Position numbers and translations under genes: made by a program. Positions 60,979-64,000 of a stretch of 64,000 nt of DNA are shown piece by piece. The stretch's first letter is position 1. Each line of letters opens with the position of its first letter. The notes under the pieces were generated by a model. That model had not been told where the DNA came from, made no database searches, and was given only the letters and a program-made list of their open reading frames with translations. Source of the DNA: Paenibacillus planticolens. Its GTDB lineage: Bacteria; Bacillota; Bacilli; Paenibacillales; NBRC-103111. The stretch covers positions 248,001 to 312,000 of the forward strand of contig NZ_WHNZ01000012.1 of assembly GCF_013141725.1 (NCBI RefSeq), in the 5' to 3' direction.

Positions 60979-61599
60979 TTATCTGCCATCATCCGGGACG
61001 TTACGGCGAATCGAATCTATTAAACACTCAAGTTTTCTTTGGAAATCTAGTCCCCAACGATTCCTTTGCAATAACACATGCAAGGTCTGCATGTGCCTTT
61101 CCGGAGAAGCCAACATCGTTCTATAAATAGCCTCATATCGATCAGGCCGATCACGCAATAGGTTAAAGATAAGTTCATGCGCCAGCGGCATGACTTTCAC
61201 TTCTTGCTTACCTATATCAGCCAAATGACTATGGTGCTCCCATAGAAACCCTACTTCCACTTGATATGCAGAATCAAGCGCTTGAACTTTGAAATCTCCT
61301 ACCACTTCAACCATATCTCCATGAATCTGATAATGGCTCAAGATGGAAGCATACATCACGGTTTGACTTAACACAGGCGTGTCTACGGAGTAATCTTGCA
61401 AAGACGTATGTATCCCGGCCACATCGCTCAGGTCTACATAAATATCCAGATCTCTCGGGCTTCTTCCGATATCTACGTTTTGCATAAGCAGTCCACAGCT
61501 GCCACCGATGAGCCATCGTACGCTAGGGGCTTGCAATAATTGTGTATGAATGGTCGTAATCGTTGGTACTAACGGTTCCAGCAGGACCAAGTTGCCCAC
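60979..61599 (-). CDS. nucleotidyltransferase-fold protein
   Basis: A 206-residue protein with a minimal nucleotidyltransferase core: WLIGGSCGLLMQ near residue 29 followed by RSPRDLDIYVDL near residue 45, giving the GGS and DxD signatures. The rest is helical, with MPLAHELIFNLLRDRPDRYEAI near residue 155. Relatives include antibiotic-modifying and toxin-antitoxin MNT proteins. The substrate is unknown. The start is GTG, but a TTG nine bases on is possible. It is sandwiched between two ferredoxin genes with gaps of 13 and 18 bases. Confidence 0.72.
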   Translation of the reverse strand: MGNLVLLEPLVPTITTIHTQLLQAPSVRWLIGGSCGLLMQNVDIGRSPRDLDIYVDLSDVAGIHTSLQDYSVDTPVLSQTVMYASILSHYQIHGDMVEVVGDFKVQALDSAYQVEVGFLWEHHSHLADIGKQEVKVMPLAHELIFNLLRDRPDRYEAIYRTMLASPERHMQTLHVLLQRNRWGLDFQRKLECLIDSIRRNVPDDGR

Positions 61600-61617
61600 A
61601 CCTTTCAGGCAGATTTT

Positions 61618-61911
61618 TTAGAAATAAGGCTTATGCGTGACGGAAATCGCGCCGGATTGCTTCACGATGCACTGACAAGCCAGCCGGTACCCCTGTTCAA
61701 TCTCCTCAGGCTCCAGACGGCTCTCCTCTTCGTCAGAAGGCAGAGAAAGCAGATCCCGGCCTTCCGCTATATAACAGCGGCACCGGGCACATGTCCCGCG
61801 CGTACACGAGAACCCCCACTCTACGTCATTTTTAAGCGCATGGTCTAAAATACTTAAGCCTGTTACCGGCTCCATCGTTTTCTGAGTTTTACGCGTTTTT
61901 AATTCCAACAT
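61618..61911 (-). CDS. 2Fe-2S ferredoxin (plant-type spacing)
   Basis: A 97-residue ferredoxin with ligands in SCTRGTCARCRC (Cys-x4-Cys-x2-Cys, near residues 36-43) and LACQC near residue 78. An acidic segment (SLPSDEEESRLEPEEIEQG) near residue 56 is typical of a partner-docking surface. The ATG has GGAGGG nine bases upstream. It is the first of three tightly spaced genes, two ferredoxins flanking a nucleotidyltransferase, placed between yphF and yphE positions. Confidence 0.88.
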   Translation of the reverse strand: MLELKTRKTQKTMEPVTGLSILDHALKNDVEWGFSCTRGTCARCRCYIAEGRDLLSLPSDEEESRLEPEEIEQGYRLACQCIVKQSGAISVTHKPYF

Positions 61912-61929
61912 CGATGACTTCCCTCCATG

Positions 61930-62109
61930 TTAAAACAATGATAGCAGCATATAGAGCAAAATCGGTACAAACAGGAAAAAGGCAACGGTCGAAAGAACGA
62001 CGCGAATCCAGCCTTGCGTACGCGTTCTCGCATACGAAATCAACAATGAAGCGACAACCATCAGGCCAATCGCCACAAAAGACGCCCACATTTTGTCCAA
62101 ACTTGACAT
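61930..62109 (-). CDS. yphE: YphE-like small membrane protein (DUF2768 type)
   Basis: A 59-residue frame from ATG at 62109 to TAA at 61930 with AAGGAG eight bases upstream. The protein is two membrane segments (MWASFVAIGLMVVASLLIS and VVLSTVAFFLFVPILLYMLL) joined by an Arg-rich turn (YARTRTQGWIR). The size, topology and place before gpsA match yphE of B. subtilis. Function unknown. Confidence 0.78.
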   Translation of the reverse strand: MSSLDKMWASFVAIGLMVVASLLISYARTRTQGWIRVVLSTVAFFLFVPILLYMLLSLF

Positions 62110-62174
62110 ATTTTTAACTCCTTATGTATATATCTTTAAAATTAATCACCAGTAAGTATAGCATAGGATGAGAA

Positions 62175-62214
62175 AAAAAGCATAAAGGGCAGCAAGCTCC
62201 CCTTCATGCTTTTT
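62175..62214 (-). terminator. terminator overlapping the spoVIF stop
   Basis: Arms AAAAAGCAT-AAGGG and CCCTT-ATGCTTTTT surround a loop of about nine. The spoVIF stop codon lies at its edge. Confidence 0.85.
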
Positions 62215-62494
62215 ATTTTTTGCCCATCATCATGTTCATAAGCTGCTGCATGTTATTGGTGTCCAGTTTCGAGCTTTTAACAGCCTGGATGATATCGTTG
62301 ACCGTTTCTTCGGATACCTTCACATTTACTAGCCCGGAGACTTGTTTGATCAGCTGACGAAGCTGAGTCTCACTTTGCAGTGTAGAAGGTTTAACACCGC
62401 TGGCAATTCTCTCAATATCTTTAGGTGTAACGGATTTACCCGTTTTTTTCTTTACCACATTCAATACGTCCTTGGACATATCTTTGTTTGCCAA
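62213..62494 (-). CDS. SpoVIF family sporulation protein
   Basis: A 93-residue helical protein of the stage VI sporulation F type, related to B. subtilis YjcC/SpoVIF, needed for coat assembly and spore resistance. Landmarks are VLNVVKKKTGKSVTPKDIERIA near residue 11 and the Met-rich tail NNMQQLMNMMMGKK. The start is TTG with GGAGG eight bases upstream; the later ATG is not well placed. It lies between gpsA and the yphE-like gene. Confidence 0.82.
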   Translation of the reverse strand: MANKDMSKDVLNVVKKKTGKSVTPKDIERIASGVKPSTLQSETQLRQLIKQVSGLVNVKVSEETVNDIIQAVKSSKLDTNNMQQLMNMMMGKK

Positions 62495-62572
62495 ATGCGC
62501 CGCCTCCCATACCTGATATAAACTAAAAAGCTTATACGGTATAGTATGAATGCGGCTAGAATGTGGTGTAGG

Positions 62573-63616
62573 CTACTTCAGCACATTTGTAACGGCACCT
62601 GTAGCCACTTCTTCGATCTCGTGAGTTCTGACGCGTCCCATAAGGTCCTGAGCGGCAATCTGAGGCGATTTCCCATCGAAAAGCACCTTATACAGCTCAT
62701 CGGTAATCGGCATCGTCACTTCATATCGGCGCGATAATTCGTAAGCGGCTTTCGTCGTTTTCACGCCTTCGACGACCATCCCCATCTCTTGAAGCACTTC
62801 TTCCAGCGGAGTGCCCTTCGCGAGTTTATTGCCGGCACGCCAATTTCGACTATGTTGACTTGTACATGTCACAATCAGATCGCCAATTCCGGCTAATCCG
62901 GCAAAAGTCAATGGACTAGCCCCCATACTAGCGCCTAAGCGTGCGATCTCTGCCAGTCCTCTCGTGAGAAGCGCAGCTTTTGCATTATCGCCAAAGCCAA
63001 GACCGTCTGTCAGTCCTGCACCGAGCGCGATGATGTTTTTGAGGGCACCGCCAACTTCGACACCGGCAACATCCGGGTTCGTATATACACGGAAATAGGA
63101 GTTAATCATTAAATCCTGTGCAGCCTCTGCCGCCTCAAGGTCTTGTGCCGCGACAACGACCGTTGTCGGACATTTCCGGATTACTTCTTCGGCATGGCTA
63201 GGACCCGAGAGCACTACAAACCTACTCGCATCCGCTTCCGGCAGCTCATCTGCCAGAACTTCCGTCATTCGTTTGAGGGTTCCGGTTTCAAACCCTTTGG
63301 TTGCATGAATAACCAAAGCATCCTTTTTCAAATAAGGTCGCATGAGAGCCGCTACCTCACGCATCCCGGATGAAGGGACGACCATAATGATCGCGTCTGC
63401 CCCTTCAACCGCCTCCTGCAGCGAGTTTGTCGCCACAATGAGCGGCGATAGTTCCACATCTTGGAGAAAACGGCTGTTCCGGTGCTGTTCGTTGATCTCT
63501 TGCACTTGCGACGCATTGCGGGACCATAACAGCACCTGCTTCCCATTATCCGCCAGTACCGAGGCGAGTGCCGTTCCCCAGCTGCCGGCTACCAGAACCG
63601 ATACTTTATTTGACAT
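62573..63616 (-). CDS. gpsA: glycerol-3-phosphate dehydrogenase (NAD(P)+)
   Basis: GpsA reduces dihydroxyacetone phosphate to glycerol-3-phosphate for phospholipid synthesis. The Rossmann motif VLVAGSWGTALASVLADNG opens the protein. The conserved lysine is in VGGALKNIIALGAGLTDGLGFGDNAKAAL near residue 190, and TSQHSRN near residue 255 binds NAD(P). The length is 347. It lies just after plsY, the next enzyme of the pathway. Confidence 0.97.
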   Translation of the reverse strand: MSNKVSVLVAGSWGTALASVLADNGKQVLLWSRNASQVQEINEQHRNSRFLQDVELSPLIVATNSLQEAVEGADAIIMVVPSSGMREVAALMRPYLKKDALVIHATKGFETGTLKRMTEVLADELPEADASRFVVLSGPSHAEEVIRKCPTTVVVAAQDLEAAEAAQDLMINSYFRVYTNPDVAGVEVGGALKNIIALGAGLTDGLGFGDNAKAALLTRGLAEIARLGASMGASPLTFAGLAGIGDLIVTCTSQHSRNWRAGNKLAKGTPLEEVLQEMGMVVEGVKTTKAAYELSRRYEVTMPITDELYKVLFDGKSPQIAAQDLMGRVRTHEIEEVATGAVTNVLK

Positions 63617-63653
63617 GGTTACCTCCTAAACGTTTGGCATGGGACAAATCGGG

Positions 63654-64000
63654 CTATGCCCTTTTTTGCCCCAGCTTGTTCTCTTTTCCCTGGATCAGCT
63701 TCACAATATTCGTACGGTGCCTCATAAAGGCAAACGCGCACAGCAAAATGCTAATCCACAAAACAGGTAAAGGCCGATCCATTCCCCAAATAAGAAAAGG
63801 TAAAAGTGCGGTTAACACAAGGGAACCGAGCGATACAAACCGAGTTATGGCAATAATGGCGATGGCAGTCAGTCCTGCGATTAACGTTGGGATGAAGCAC
63901 AGCGTGGCCATTACGCCGATCGTAGTGGCAATGCCTTTGCCGCCACGGAAACCGTAATACACCGGCCAATTGTGTCCAATGATGGCAGCAAGTCCGCATA
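63654..64000 (-). CDS. plsY: PlsY, acyl-phosphate glycerol-3-phosphate acyltransferase (5' truncated)
   Basis: The C-terminal part of an integral membrane acyltransferase that makes lysophosphatidic acid. The frame is open to the window edge, beginning CGLAAIIGHNWPVYYGFRGG, with the PlsY signatures GHNWP and GFRGGKGIATT. The rest has three hydrophobic segments and ends in a basic tail with RHRTNIVKL near the end. About 115 of roughly 200 residues are present. It is followed by gpsA, an ordinary pairing. Confidence 0.92.
   Translation of the reverse strand, partial: CGLAAIIGHNWPVYYGFRGGKGIATTIGVMATLCFIPTLIAGLTAIAIIAITRFVSLGSLVLTALLPFLIWGMDRPLPVLWISILLCAFAFMRHRTNIVKLIQGKENKLGQKRA

Overview
The window reads as a chromosome segment from a member of the Paenibacillaceae (Paenibacillus or a close relative). 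The gene order tracks the Bacillus subtilis block plsY-gpsA-yphE-yphF-spoIVA-hbs-mtrB-hepS-menG-hepT-ndk-cheR-aroF-aroB-aroH-trpEDCFBA-hisC-tyrA, then ypiF-qcrABC-ypjA-ypjB-ypjC-ypjD-dapB-mgsA-bshB1-bshA-cca-birA-panBCD-dinG-ypmB-asnS-dnaD. Sporulation genes (spoIVA, spoVIF, ypjB), bacillithiol genes and a TRAP protein all fit an endospore-forming Firmicute. Nearly everything is on the minus strand. The plus-strand exceptions are mtnX-mtnB at the left edge, a phosphate transport pair and a YitT-family gene.

Layout, left to right. 0-9.4 kb: methionine salvage (mtnX, mtnB; mtaD further in), dnaD, asnS, an hbd-ackA pair, a short FtsH-like protease with a membrane-anchored partner, and ypmB. 9.6-12 kb: DUF47/PiT phosphate uptake and the redox repressor rex. 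12-20.5 kb: dinG, a TPR gene, panBCD behind a structured leader with an attenuator, birA and cca. 20.5-31.6 kb: bacillithiol synthesis, mgsA, dapB, mazG-like, the yitT and ypj genes, the cytochrome bc operon qcrABC, ypiF, an LCP-family enzyme and an IDEAL-domain protein. 31.7-36.2 kb: an accessory-looking stretch with an unrecognised 387-residue protein, a histidine phosphatase, an ECF sigma/anti-sigma pair and a polysaccharide deacetylase. 36.4-48 kb: the aromatic supraoperon (aroF-aroB-aroH-trpEDCFBA-hisC-tyrA). 48-55 kb: cheR, ndk and an isoprenoid/menaquinone operon. 55-64 kb: mtrB (TRAP), a PAP2 membrane protein, tRNA-Pro, hbs, spoIVA, a ferredoxin-nucleotidyltransferase-ferredoxin cluster, sporulation genes, gpsA and plsY.

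The clearest functional link is regulatory. The trp leader carries thirteen NAG triplets at an exact five-base period, with two more flanking, followed by a UUCG-capped terminator. mtrB, which encodes the protein expected to read that site, lies about 10 kb away. Eight bases of the TRAP site are exactly complementary to one arm of the terminator, which gives a complete attenuation model. Other notable points are a pan-type leader upstream of panB, mqnA/ubiX/ubiA-type genes inside the hepS-menG-hepT operon (suggesting futalosine-type menaquinone synthesis), a DinG with both exonuclease residues and four Fe-S-type cysteines, two related palindromic intergenic repeats, and two small genes under 60 codons.

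I saw no phage, insertion sequence, CRISPR array or rRNA. All assignments come from reading the sequence and from recalled family features; no database search was run.
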